Notes under the pieces: model-generated | Seen by the model: only the letters and a program-made list of their open reading frames with translations | Told to the model about the DNA's origin: nothing | Databases searched by the model: none | Assembly (NCBI GenBank): GCA_963851325.1 | Contig: CAWKOR010000001.1 | Coordinates: forward strand, 3,534,001 to 3,598,000 | Origin: DATGKG01 sp963851325 | GTDB lineage: Bacteria > Desulfobacterota > Binatia > Binatales > Binataceae | DNA length: 64,000 nucleotides | Direction: 5' to 3' | Position numbers and translations under genes: made by a program | Part shown: in pieces, positions 46,680 through 56,316 of the stretch | Layout of the letters: every line of letters starts with the position of its first letter | Position numbering within the stretch: the first letter of the stretch is position 1

Positions 46680-48401
46680 TCAGTTGGAAGCTTGTGCATG
46701 CGCCGGCGCGATGCCGACCATGTGCTGCATCGATTCCATCACCGGCAACCCGATAATGACGCTGGTGCCTTTACCGACCTGGCTCTCCAGCTTAATCATG
46801 CCGCCATTGGCCATGATGATTCGCTGACACATCGAGAGCCCAAGGCCGACGCCGGAGCCCGCCGGCTTGGTGGTAAAAAATGGATCGAAGACCCGCTTCA
46901 GATGCTCCTTGGGAATACCGATCCCGTTATCGATGATGCGGACGACTACGTAGCTCTTCTTGTCGCCGTTCTTCGGCGGATGGTTCTCGGTCACTACCCG
47001 AATGGTCCCGCCTTGGCACTGCGTCGCATCGGCTGCGTTAAACAATAAATTAAGCACCACTTGCTGAATCTCGTTGTTGTCCGCATAGACAAAATTGAGA
47101 TCGGGCGCGAGGCTGGGCTCGACATTCACGCCGTTGAAACGCTTGTTGTAGCTCGCCAGCCGCAGCGTCTCAGTAACGAGCTGATTGAGGTCCACCGCCT
47201 TACGCTGGGCGGTCGAGGGACGCGCGAAGTTGAAAAGATCCTTCAGCGTTCCCGAGATACGGGTGATTTGCGACAGAATCGTGTGCAGCGTGGTGCGGCG
47301 GGTAGCGTCGTTCTCGCCGGACAGAATCGATTGCACCAGCGACGAGATCGAGGCGAGCGGATTATTGACCTCATGGGCCACGCCCGCGGCGAATGTTCCC
47401 GCCGCGGCGAGACGCTCGGCCTTGAGCAACTCGTCCATCATTTCGCGACGATGGGTAACGTCGCGGAGAATCATATGGATGAAGCGCTGATTGCCGTATG
47501 TGATCAGCGAAGAATTCTCATCGAAGAAGAATGACCCGAGCGGCAGATCGAGGGTCTGGCCCGAACCGTTACGAACCACGTCGCGAAAATGCTCGATGGT
47601 GCCCGCGCGCGCTTCATCGGGGACGAAATCGGTGATCGGGCGGCCGATCAGCGGTAGATGCTCCTCGCCGGGCAGCTTGCGATGCAACTTTTCGGCGGCC
47701 GAATTGGCGCCCAGGACCACCAACGTGTCGGCATCGATCTCGTACATAGGATCGGGCGCGTGGTTGATCAGGTTGCGATACTTTTCCTCGGACGCGCGCA
47801 ACGCCGCTTCGCGCGTTTCGATATAAAACCACGACACCATCAGACGCCGCTCGTCGATGGAGGCTACCGCGATGTCGCGCAAGTGGTCGCCCTTGCGTCC
47901 ACGCGAACTCGCGTAGATGTGCTTGAGAATGACCTGTTTGAGCGCGATGTGGATGGTATTGAATTGCGACGGCTGCGCCCGCTGGAGCATGCCCTGCTGG
48001 CAGTGCTTTCGGAGGTAGACGTAGGTCTGGAGATCGTTGGGATCGCGCAGATGATCGATGAATCGAATCAGGGAATTGACCAGATCGGGACTCGCCTCGC
48101 CCTGCTCTCGATCGACTGTGGGAAGGCCAAAGATAGCGCCGATAGCCTCCTCCCACTCCGCCACGATCGCGTCGAAGTGCTGTTCAATGATCTCGGCGAC
48201 CTCGGCGCGGGCCTGCAGACTCTCGGGCTCATCGCTATAGATGGTGCCGAACAGACCTCGTAACAGCTTGTCGATTTTCTCCAGGTGAAGCCGAATCGCG
48301 TCGAGCTCTTCGGGTGTCCCCTCTATCGAGGTGTCGGTGGCGACACGTTTGACGGGCGTCTTATTGGGGTGGCAGCAGACTCGCAGTCGCGATGATCTCA
48401 T
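46680..48401 (-). CDS. PAS-domain sensor histidine kinase
   Basis: A 573-aa kinase without membrane segments, hence cytosolic. Residues 40-190 are an unrecognised helical input domain, about 200-310 a PAS domain (YRNLINHAPDPMYEIDADTL) and about 325-390 the dimerisation helix with the phospho-His in GVAHEVNNPLASI. The ATPase follows, with the N box NLLFNAADA, G boxes DNGIGIP and GLGLSM. It should phosphorylate the NtrC-type regulator encoded 8 bp downstream. The N-terminal 15 residues may be over-long; no better start with a ribosome-binding site was found. Confidence 0.92.
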   Translation of the reverse strand: MRSSRLRVCCHPNKTPVKRVATDTSIEGTPEELDAIRLHLEKIDKLLRGLFGTIYSDEPESLQARAEVAEIIEQHFDAIVAEWEEAIGAIFGLPTVDREQGEASPDLVNSLIRFIDHLRDPNDLQTYVYLRKHCQQGMLQRAQPSQFNTIHIALKQVILKHIYASSRGRKGDHLRDIAVASIDERRLMVSWFYIETREAALRASEEKYRNLINHAPDPMYEIDADTLVVLGANSAAEKLHRKLPGEEHLPLIGRPITDFVPDEARAGTIEHFRDVVRNGSGQTLDLPLGSFFFDENSSLITYGNQRFIHMILRDVTHRREMMDELLKAERLAAAGTFAAGVAHEVNNPLASISSLVQSILSGENDATRRTTLHTILSQITRISGTLKDLFNFARPSTAQRKAVDLNQLVTETLRLASYNKRFNGVNVEPSLAPDLNFVYADNNEIQQVVLNLLFNAADATQCQGGTIRVVTENHPPKNGDKKSYVVVRIIDNGIGIPKEHLKRVFDPFFTTKPAGSGVGLGLSMCQRIIMANGGMIKLESQVGKGTSVIIGLPVMESMQHMVGIAPAHAQASN

Positions 48402-48677
48402 TGGGTTGCTCGAAGTTGTTCTCGACTTGGGACATATCAGCGTCAGCAGCTGATTGTTAATACAGATCTAATACTAAACGCGCGAAAATCAAGGCTACCA
48501 CCTTGCAAATTGCCAAACTAGGCCCCGAAATGTCTCGCAGGTTGCGAGGATTGCGCGGGATGGCAGATTTTGCCTCAGGATGCCCACCGTCGCAAACCGT
48601 GCAGCCATCCAACCCAATTCGGCTGGTAATCCCGCGCGATATTCTGAAAACCTCAACATTTACGCGGCTTTTCGCCA

Positions 48678-48693
48678 TGGCACACCTTTGGCT
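48678..48693 (+). promoter_or_regulatory. sigma-54 promoter candidate
   Basis: TGGCACACCTTTGGCT has the invariant GG and GC pairs at the required -24/-12 spacing and agrees with TGGCAC-N5-TTGC(A/T) except at one base. Transcription would start near 48704, then AAGGGAAGGG (48709-48718) precedes the glycosyltransferase ATG at 48729. The rest of the 327-bp gap from 48402 shows nothing I can name. A sigma-54 regulator and its kinase are encoded directly on the other side. Confidence 0.6.
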
Positions 48694-48728
48694 GATATCG
48701 CTCTTCCGAAGGGAAGGGTGTCTGCATC

Positions 48729-51249
48729 ATGATCGATATCGAGCCACTTCGCTCGGTTACTCCATTCGGGAAGTTTTTCTCCCGCAACGGCCAGAAATTC
48801 TTTCTCAAGGCGATGCGACTGGAAGGCGTCGGCGCCTCGCTCGATTTCGAAGCCAAGCTGAGACTGCTCCGCCGTCTCGACGATTTGAAGCAGGCGCATA
48901 CCACCGCCCTCATCCTCACCGAGGCACAGTCCAACCCAATCCTCGACCTGGCGAGCACCAGCGGTATCTACAGCATCGTCGAACTGGCAGTCGCGCCCGA
49001 GGAGATCATGGACAAGCGGCTGCGCAACGCTCTCATTTCACGCATCGCCCATACGGTAAACATCCTCAATGGACGCGCGGGCTTGCTCGGATTCCTCATC
49101 AATTGCCCCATCTCGCAGGATTCGCTGCGAGCTTATGGCCTTGAGAGAGCGCGCCGGGCGCTGCGCGACATCATCGACGTCATCCGGAGCCGCAATGCGA
49201 GCGCGATGGTTGCGATACGCCATCGTCCCGAGACCCGCGCATTGACAATGCTCGAAGAAGATTTCATTTACGGCGATATTCCCGCGGTCGCTCCTGTCGA
49301 GCTGCGCGACTATATCGTCAGCCTGCACAACCTTGCAGAAGCTCGGCCGCTGGTCATCGAGTTCAGCCAAAGCTCGCCGGGGCAGGACGAGGCGGTTGCG
49401 GTGGCGTTCGGAACTGGAGTGGCGGGTGTGGTAGCGCCCCCCGTTCCGACCCCGGCGTCTCCCGACTGGATGGGCGCGGTCACCTTGAAGGCCTCCGAGC
49501 TGATGCCCTTCGTGACGCTCAACGGCACCTGCCCGCCGGCGCTGCCGAAGACTCCGATGGTCTCGGTCGTCATCTGCGCCTACAACGCCGAGCGCACGAT
49601 GCGTCCCTGCCTGGAATCGCTGCGCAAGCTCGACTACCCGCAGTACGAGGTCATTATCGTCGATGACGGCTCGCGCGATCACACCGCCGACATCTCGATG
49701 GACTTTCCCGAGTTTCGCCTCATCCGCCAGCCCAACAAGGGACTGAGCGTCGCGCGCAATGTCGGCCTTCATGCGGCACGCGGCGAAATCATTGCCTACA
49801 CCGATTCCGACTGCGTGGTGGATCCGCATTGGCTCACGTTGATGGTCCGTACGCTCATCTGAAAAGAACTTCGACGGATGCGGCGGGCCCAACTACGCGC
49901 CCCACGAGGATGGATGGATTGAGGCATGCTGCGCCGCCTCGCCGGGTGCGCCATGCCATGTGCTCACCGCCGACGATGTCGCGGAGCATCTGGCCGGATG
50001 CAATATGGTTTTCACCAAGGCCGCGCTGGTGAAAGTGGGTGGCTTCGATCCGCAATTCACCTCGGCCGGCGATGACGTCGACGTATGCTGGCGCATCCTC
50101 GATTCCGGCATGCGGCTGGGCTTCTGCCCCGCTGCGTTCGTGTGGCACTTCCGCCGCAACACCATCAAGGCCTACTACGGCCAGCAACGCGGATACGGAC
50201 GCGCCGAGGCGATGCTGTATGCGCGTTATCCCGAACGCTTCAACATCCTGGGCCAGATCAAATGGCGCGGAATGATCCCTGGCATCCTGCGCACGGTGCC
50301 CGGCGGCTCGCGCAAGAATGTCTTCTGGGCCGCCGCGCGACCCGGCGTCCCTACGGTCTTCGATCCGGCGCTCAGCCTGATTAGGTTCCTGCCGCAGACG
50401 CTGGAGTGGACGCTGGCCACGATGCTGCTCGCCCTGGCTTCAGTAGCGCTCGGTATCAGCGTGATCCCGGCCCTCGCACTGTTCGCGCTGGGGCCGATTT
50501 GGGCACTCTACTATGCGTGGCACGCGCCGATCGAGAAGTCTCACCTCAGCTTGACGGCGCGGATGTTGGTTGCGTATCTGGCGTATACTGGTCCAATCAT
50601 CCGCACCATTACGAGGTACAAGACCTTGGCCAGAGCGCAAAAAAGTTTCGGCGCGGAGACCTCGATCCGCCAGCGCCCGACCATCCAATGGCTGCGGCGC
50701 ACCGTGAGGCTCGCGTACTGGAATGAAGACTGGACGCCGCGCGACGTACTGCTGGATCGGCTCTCGAAGTTCTTCGCCAAGTCCGGCCATCCGGCGATGA
50801 TCGAATCGGGATGGAAAAATTACGACCTCGAAGTTCGCCCCAGCCCATTCACCGCGGTCGAAATCAAAACCGCTGACGAAGAGCATGAGCAGGGCAAGCT
50901 GAAGAATCATGTCGCCGCGCACATCCGGATGAGCCGCTTGAGTGCGCTCGCGCTCGCGATTGGTGCGACCTCGGCGATTGCGACTGCGGTGCTCTCGATT
51001 CCCATCCTCGCGGCGGGCCTCAGCGGCCTTACGCTGGTGTTCGGCGCGTGTGTGGTGGCCGCGATGGCTGAATCCGGCCGCCTGGCATATCGCGCCATCG
51101 AGGAATGCGCGGCGGAACTGAATCTGTTCCCCCTCGGCACGCCGGTCAAACCGCGCCGGGCGTCGCTTGGCACTGCGCCGGCGGCAACCGCGACGAATCG
51201 GGTAGCGATGGACCTCGCGAGTGCCCCGAACCCTCCCGCAGCGGAGTAA
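48729..51249 (+). CDS. family 2 glycosyltransferase with N-terminal barrel-like domain, frameshifted
   Basis: One large gene in two frames. Residues 1-270 (FFSRNGQKFFLKAMRLEGVG onward) resemble a degenerate glycoside-hydrolase-like TIM barrel. From about 277 a GT2 domain follows: MVSVVICAYNAERTM, VIIVDDGSRDHT, YTDSDCVVDPHW. The frame ends with TGA at 49860-49862; without one T (ATCTGAAAAG to ATCGAAAAG) it continues as EKNFDGCGGPNYAPHEDG into DDVDVCWRILDSG and the rest to 51249. Two hydrophobic regions, near 50400-50520 and 50940-51070, anchor it to the membrane. A role in exopolysaccharide or cell-surface glycan synthesis is inferred. The sigma-54 promoter at 48678 precedes it. Confidence 0.8.
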
Positions 51250-51385
51250 GAACGCCTTACCAACGCCAGTCGGCGAAGTCAGCCATTCGCACGCCGTCAG
51301 GAAGCGGTTCGGCGATTCGGAACGAGTGCTGTTTCGAAGGGCGGGCCGCGGCGGTACAAAGAAGATATCGCTTAGCCGGCCAATC

Positions 51386-52087
51386 CTAATCACCGTATTC
51401 ATAGGCTTTTGCTTCAGGCATCCGCCTGAACATTCCAGTGTTCGGATTGTTGGCAGGCTCGTATCGGCCAATGAAACCTTTTTTTCGCACGGTGGCCGCG
51501 CTGTCGCTGTACTCGACGAATCCATAAAAACACAATCTCAGCATGCCCCCATTGATCTTCTTGATATCATTGGCGTTCAAGGTGCGAGAGCGGAATGTCT
51601 CGAGAAACGCAGTATGCGGGGGAATCACGGTTCCGCCGAGATCATACGGATTTGTAACGTACTGCGGTTCGGTTGGTAGGGGAGCATCGTTTGTTTCGAA
51701 CCACAATGCGCCGTGTGCTCTAGTGATGGTAGTCGGCGACTGGCCATCATTCCGAATTTCTCAGTGTATAACGATCGACCCAGGAGCAACGCGGACGGTA
51801 TCGAAGGCCATAGAAGACACAGCGATATAGGGACGTTCAAGAACAGTAAGCGGCGCTGGTCCCGCTCTCCGATCCAGAACTTTCTTACCTAGTTGCAAAA
51901 TCGCTGCGACAATCAAAAGGAGTACCCCGCCAACGGTTAACAACAAAGCGAGGTTCTTTGATCCGTTTCCGTACCAGATAGTGAAGGCGATCGGTGCTAG
52001 CTGCAGCACCAGTCCCGATGCCGTGCGATACGATATTGACGAGCGCGCCCGATGCATGCTCAACCAAATCACTGGCGCGCGAAGCAT
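51386..52087 (-). pseudogene. small two-helix membrane protein interrupted by an in-frame TGA
   Basis: A single frame from 52087 to 51386 contains one TGA (51763-51761). The first part has two membrane helices (LVLQLAPIAFTIWYG; LALLLTVGGVLLLIVAAIL) then RPYIAVSSMAFDTVRVAPGS. After the stop the protein continues in the same frame with EIRNDGQSPTTITRAHGALW, a typical periplasmic or cytosolic beta-domain following, and ends GRYEPANNPNTG-MFRR. Frame and sense continue perfectly, so this is a recently broken gene, a sequence error or, less likely, stop-codon readthrough. Function unknown. Confidence 0.65.
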
Positions 52088-52110
52088 GCCGGCGCGGCGT
52101 CAGGAGCTTT

Positions 52111-52947
52111 ATGTCGACCACAATTGAAGCGCTTATGGAGCGTCGTCCCGAGTGCGATTTCAGCGTGGCGATCACGCGAGAGCAGCGCGAAGAATTCCAC
52201 GAACGCGGATTCCTCGCCATCGAGCGAATCATGCCCGAGGAAGAGATCGCGTGGCTCGCGGAGGTTTACGACCGCTTGTTCGAGGAGCGCGCGCAGGCGG
52301 TCCCGGGCGGGTATTTCGACCTCTCGCGTCCCTATGACAGTCCCGGCGAAGACCTGCAGCCGCAGATAATCGTCCCCGAAGTCCGTTACGGCCAACTGCG
52401 CCGGACCTCGTTTTGGCGCAACGGCCGCGCCATTGCGGCGCAACTACTGGACGTCGACTCGAAGCAGCTTCGCGGATGGGGCCACATGATTCGCAAGCCA
52501 CCACGCGTCGGCGATGCGCTGCCGTGGCATCAGGACGAAGCCTACTGGGATCCCGCATTCGACTACGTTGCCCTCGGCTGCTGGGCGACGCTGGATCCCG
52601 CCACCCTCGAGAGCGGATGCATGAGCTTCATCCCAGGATCGCATCGCGGCGAGGTCGCGGTGCATCGTCACGTTGGAAACGATCCCACCGTGCATGGCCT
52701 GTATGCGCCCGGCATCGACGCAACCAATGCAGTGGCCGTGCCGACGCCGCCCGGAGGAGCGATCCTTCATCACTGCCGTATCATGCACTCGTCGGGGCCG
52801 AATCGAAGCGGGCGCGTCCGCCGCGCATACGCCAACGAATGGCAGATGGAACCGGTGCCACGCGCCACCCCCGCGCATCGTCCATGGATCGAGGAAGGCA
52901 AACGCGCATGGGAGAGTCGCGGAAGCAAATACCCTGGCGGCCAGTAG
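52111..52947 (+). CDS. phytanoyl-CoA dioxygenase (PhyH) family oxygenase
   Basis: A 278-aa Fe(II)/2-oxoglutarate enzyme. The HxD pair is in LPWHQDEAYWDP, the distal His in RIMHSSGPNRSG with Arg residues for 2-oxoglutarate (RVRRAYANEW). ATLDPATLESGCMSFIPGSH is the family block. The N-terminal VAITREQREEFHERGFLAIE is the usual opening helix. The ATG at 52111 has AGGAG 7 bases upstream. It shares the fold but little else with the protein at 3.1-4.0 kb, so the two likely have different substrates. Confidence 0.9.
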   Translation: MSTTIEALMERRPECDFSVAITREQREEFHERGFLAIERIMPEEEIAWLAEVYDRLFEERAQAVPGGYFDLSRPYDSPGEDLQPQIIVPEVRYGQLRRTSFWRNGRAIAAQLLDVDSKQLRGWGHMIRKPPRVGDALPWHQDEAYWDPAFDYVALGCWATLDPATLESGCMSFIPGSHRGEVAVHRHVGNDPTVHGLYAPGIDATNAVAVPTPPGGAILHHCRIMHSSGPNRSGRVRRAYANEWQMEPVPRATPAHRPWIEEGKRAWESRGSKYPGGQ

Positions 52948-53034
52948 CCTTTACTTCGAAACCCCCGCAAGGATGCCGGCGCGCTCAAGGGCGCAATCAG
53001 ATCGAGCCTGGGGTTCGTTTTGAGCTGGGATTTC

Positions 53035-53110
<76 letters not shown>

Positions 53111-53197
53111 ACCGGCGAACAAGCGTAGCGAGTTCAAGGAGACTCTTCAGCTAATCCGAAGAAGTCCGCCGAGTCAATCCAATCTCCCTCGCTCAAG

Positions 53198-54889
53198 TCA
53201 TACTTGCGCGCGAGTCAGCAATTCTTTCGCGGCGCGGCGGAATTTGTCGGAGACCTCGGCGCCGCCCAGCATCCGTGCGATTTCGTCGGTGCGCTCGATC
53301 TGTTCGAGTTGACGCACCCGGCTGCGAGTCGCGCCGCGGCGTTCTTCCTTTTCGACATGGAAATGCCGATCGGCGAATGCCGCGATCTGTGGCAGATGGG
53401 TGACGCACAATATCTGATGATACTTCGCCAACTCTTTCAGCTTGCGCCCAACCACCTGCGCGATCTCCCCGCCGATGCCCGCGTCAACCTCGTCGAAGAT
53501 CATCGTGGCGACGCCACGCCGCTGCGCTTCCAGCCGCTTGAGCCCGAGCATCACGCGCGACAGCTCGCCACCCGAGGCGATCCTGGCCAGCGCCATTGGA
53601 GGCTGCCCGAGGTTGGGCGACAGATGAAACTCGACCGCGTCGATACCACCCGGGCCCATCGCGAATCCGTCACGCATCAGCGCACCGTCGAATGATTCGA
53701 CTCGGCCGAGATGCGCCTCGAAAACCGGTGCGCGCATTCCGAGGGTCTTGAGTTCCGCTTCCATCTTGCGTTTCAGCTCGGCCGCGCCGCGTTTACGTTC
53801 TGCGCTGAGTTTTTTGGCCGCGGCGAGAAGATCATCGAGTGCCCGCTCCAGCTCCGCCTCCGCCTGATGCTTCGAGACTTCGACGTTTTCCAGCTCGGCG
53901 ATCTCAGCCCGCGATTTCTCCAGCAGCGCGATCGCTTCATCCAACGAGCCGCCGTATTTGCGTTTGAGGCGCGTGAGTTCCTGCAGACGTGCGTCGATGT
54001 CGTCAAGACGCGCCGGGTCAGCCTCGATGCGATCCGCATACGCACGCAACGACTGCGCAGTCTCCTCGAGGTTGGCCCGCGAGGCCCGCAGGGTTTCCAG
54101 CGGCTGGCTCAACGCCGCATCGAGTTCGGCAGCCTCGGCCAGGCGCGCCTCGGCCTTCGCGATGATATCGAGCGCCGCGCCTTCCGCGCCGTACAGCATC
54201 TCCTCGGATTCATGCGCCGCGGCGGAAAGTTTGGCGGCGTTGGCAAGCACGATGCGCTCTTTTTGAAGATCCTCGTCCTCACCCGGAATCAGCTCGGCCT
54301 TTTCCAGTTCGCTGACCCGGAAGCGCGCGAGGTCCAGCAGGTCGGACCGTTCGCGCTCGCGACGCATCAAATCCTCGAGGCGGGCCTTGCGGCTCAGCGC
54401 GAGTTGATGCAGCTCCCGATATTGCGCGAGAAGATTTTCCACCCCGGCGAAACGATCGAGCACGGTCTCGTGGCTCTCCGATCGAAGCAGCGATTGCGCC
54501 TCATGTTGGCCATAGACCTGCACCAGCGCGGGCCCGATGCGCGAAAGGCTCTGCACGGTCGCCAGTTCGTTGTCGATGAGGACGCGCGAGCGGCCACCCT
54601 CCGCGATGACCCGCCGAATCACCAGCTCGCGCTGCTCCGGTGGGCGCGCGGCGAGCCCTTCCAGCGCGAGTTCACCTTCCAACTCGAAGAGCGCCTCGAC
54701 CACCGCCTCTTTCGCATCGGTGCGGATAACTTCCGGCGACGCGCGCCCGCCCAGCAGCAAGCCGAGCGCACTGAGGATGATGGTTTTTCCCGCGCCGGTT
54801 TCACCGGAGAGAATATTCAGGCCGGGACAGAACTCGAGGGCCGCTTCCTCGATGATTGCGAAGTTGCGGATTCTCAGTTCGGCCAGCAT
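53198..54889 (-). CDS. recN: DNA repair protein RecN
   Basis: A 563-aa SMC-like ATPase acting in double-strand-break repair. LRIRNFAIIEEAALEF and SGETGAGKTIILSALGLLLG form the N-terminal ATPase half. VQVYGQHEAQSLL is the conserved RecN block. Coiled coils (about residues 160-350) follow, then the C-terminal signature IASGGELSRVMLGLK and Walker B TMIFDEVDAGIGG. Its ATG lies 7 bp after the NAD kinase stop, so the two are in one operon, a common recN-nadK arrangement. Confidence 0.97.
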   Translation of the reverse strand: MLAELRIRNFAIIEEAALEFCPGLNILSGETGAGKTIILSALGLLLGGRASPEVIRTDAKEAVVEALFELEGELALEGLAARPPEQRELVIRRVIAEGGRSRVLIDNELATVQSLSRIGPALVQVYGQHEAQSLLRSESHETVLDRFAGVENLLAQYRELHQLALSRKARLEDLMRRERERSDLLDLARFRVSELEKAELIPGEDEDLQKERIVLANAAKLSAAAHESEEMLYGAEGAALDIIAKAEARLAEAAELDAALSQPLETLRASRANLEETAQSLRAYADRIEADPARLDDIDARLQELTRLKRKYGGSLDEAIALLEKSRAEIAELENVEVSKHQAEAELERALDDLLAAAKKLSAERKRGAAELKRKMEAELKTLGMRAPVFEAHLGRVESFDGALMRDGFAMGPGGIDAVEFHLSPNLGQPPMALARIASGGELSRVMLGLKRLEAQRRGVATMIFDEVDAGIGGEIAQVVGRKLKELAKYHQILCVTHLPQIAAFADRHFHVEKEERRGATRSRVRQLEQIERTDEIARMLGGAEVSDKFRRAAKELLTRAQV

Positions 54890-54896
54890 CGCGAGG

Positions 54897-55766
54897 TCAA
54901 CCCCAGCGTAGTTTGTCGCGCCAGATTTCGAAGTAAGGATGCGCCGATCGAATCAGGACCACCGCGTAGCGGCCGCGGCGGATTCGCACGTAGTCGGCGC
55001 CGCTCAACTGGGCCGGTTCCTGGCCGTCGATGTTCAACGTCGTATCGTGATCGGGACTCTTGACCCGCACTTCGATCTCGAATGAATCCGGCAGCACCAC
55101 CGGGCGATTGCTCAAAGTATGCGGACAAATCGGCGCGAGAACCAGCACCCCCAGGCTCGGATAGACGATCGGCCCGCCGGCGCTCAGCGCATATGCGGTG
55201 GAACCGGTCGGGGTCGAAATGATGAGCCCGTCGGCGCGATACTCGCAAAATCGCTCGCCTTCGGCAGTCACCTCGAGCTGCAGCATCCTGCCCATCGGGC
55301 CCTTGTTGAAAACCACGTCGTTGAGCGCCAGGAACCGCGCCACCACCTCGGCGCTGCGTCCGGTCCCGCGAAGCACTTCCGCCTCCAGCGTGATGCGGCG
55401 ATCGGTTTCGTAGTCGCCGGCGAGCACGCGCTCGAGCGCCTGTTTCGCCTCGCCAGTGCTCGCTTCGGTAAGAAATCCGAGGCCGCCCAGGTTGATGCCG
55501 AGGATGGGAGTTTCGCGCCGTCCGACCTTGCGCGCGATGCCCAGCAGCGTACCGTCGCCTCCGAGCACCACGATGAGGTCTGCATGATGCACCAGGTCGT
55601 CGCGTGAAACCGCCTCGGCGCCAATGACTTCAGCCGCCGCCGGTTCGGCAAGCACCTTCTTGCGCCGATCGCGAAGCCATCCGGTCAGGGTGGTGCCGAT
55701 TTCGAGCGCTTCCGCCCGATCGCGCTTGACCACGATTCCGATCGTTCTTATGGGACGCTTGGGCAC
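54897..55766 (-). CDS. nadK: NAD kinase
   Basis: A 289-aa enzyme phosphorylating NAD to NADP. LIVVLGGDGTLLGIARK is the GGDG motif, LGINLGGLGFLTE and the later STPTGSTAYALSAGGPI (NAD-binding) are the other family motifs. GTG start. It stands between the upstream lipoprotein gene (51 bp gap) and recN (7 bp), all in the same direction. Confidence 0.96.
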   Translation of the reverse strand: MPKRPIRTIGIVVKRDRAEALEIGTTLTGWLRDRRKKVLAEPAAAEVIGAEAVSRDDLVHHADLIVVLGGDGTLLGIARKVGRRETPILGINLGGLGFLTEASTGEAKQALERVLAGDYETDRRITLEAEVLRGTGRSAEVVARFLALNDVVFNKGPMGRMLQLEVTAEGERFCEYRADGLIISTPTGSTAYALSAGGPIVYPSLGVLVLAPICPHTLSNRPVVLPDSFEIEVRVKSPDHDTTLNIDGQEPAQLSGADYVRIRRGRYAVVLIRSAHPYFEIWRDKLRWG

Positions 55767-55817
55767 TGGGTACTGGCACCTAGCATGAAGCGGCGGGAAG
55801 CGCGACCGCGCGCCATC

Positions 55818-56210
55818 TTAGCTTCGCGGTTTGATGGTGGGGTGTTTTTTTCCGTAAATAATCGCAATCGCATTGATGTAGTAACCGGTCATATTTTCGC
55901 TGGTCTGCGCCCGGCTTTCCTTTATTACGATGGCGTCGGCGCCGGTTTCGCAAGCCTTCGAAACCACCAGCGGCAGCACGTCTTTCTCGTCAACAAAGCG
56001 ATTGCCGAGTCCTTCGATAATCGCCACCTCGCGGTAGTCCGTCAGCGGCGCGGCGCGCAGGACCGGCATATTGCAATCGGATGGCTTGGCGGCTCGGCCA
56101 GACGGCTCGACCTCCGACATCGTAACCTGCGGAGGCAGCGCGACCTTGGCGCAAGCGGCGACCATCGCCATCATCGAGAATGCAATCGCTATGCGGCGAA
56201 AGTGGAGCAC
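55818..56210 (-). CDS. small lipoprotein of unknown function
   Basis: A 130-aa protein starting from GTG at 56210. It has a basic start, a hydrophobic signal (IAIAFSMMAMV) and a lipobox MVAAC, so it is probably lipid-anchored in the envelope. The mature part has KPSDCNMPVLRAAPLTDYRE and SKACETGADAIVIKESRAQ, which recall small stress-type lipoproteins with a YbjQ/RcsF-like fold (DCxxxVL...A...GADAI). That likeness is by pattern only. It precedes nadK in the same direction. Confidence 0.7.
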   Translation of the reverse strand: MLHFRRIAIAFSMMAMVAACAKVALPPQVTMSEVEPSGRAAKPSDCNMPVLRAAPLTDYREVAIIEGLGNRFVDEKDVLPLVVSKACETGADAIVIKESRAQTSENMTGYYINAIAIIYGKKHPTIKPRS

Positions 56211-56316
56211 GCAAAAGGAATAGCCGCGACGGCAATCGCGGGCAAGCTTGAGAAGCTTTCGGCGCGTTCTCGATTTCGGCGCCGCATCGTATAAGATCGC
56301 ATCGAGCAATTGACCA

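Noticed and set aside
51761..51763. Selenocysteine at the in-frame TGA
   Set aside because: No SECIS-like hairpin is evident right after the codon, and the context (VIH-stop-EIRNDG) does not fit a redox site.
53711..55063. 450-aa plus-strand reading frame
   Set aside because: It is the antisense shadow of recN and the start of the nadK region, a common effect in GC-rich DNA.
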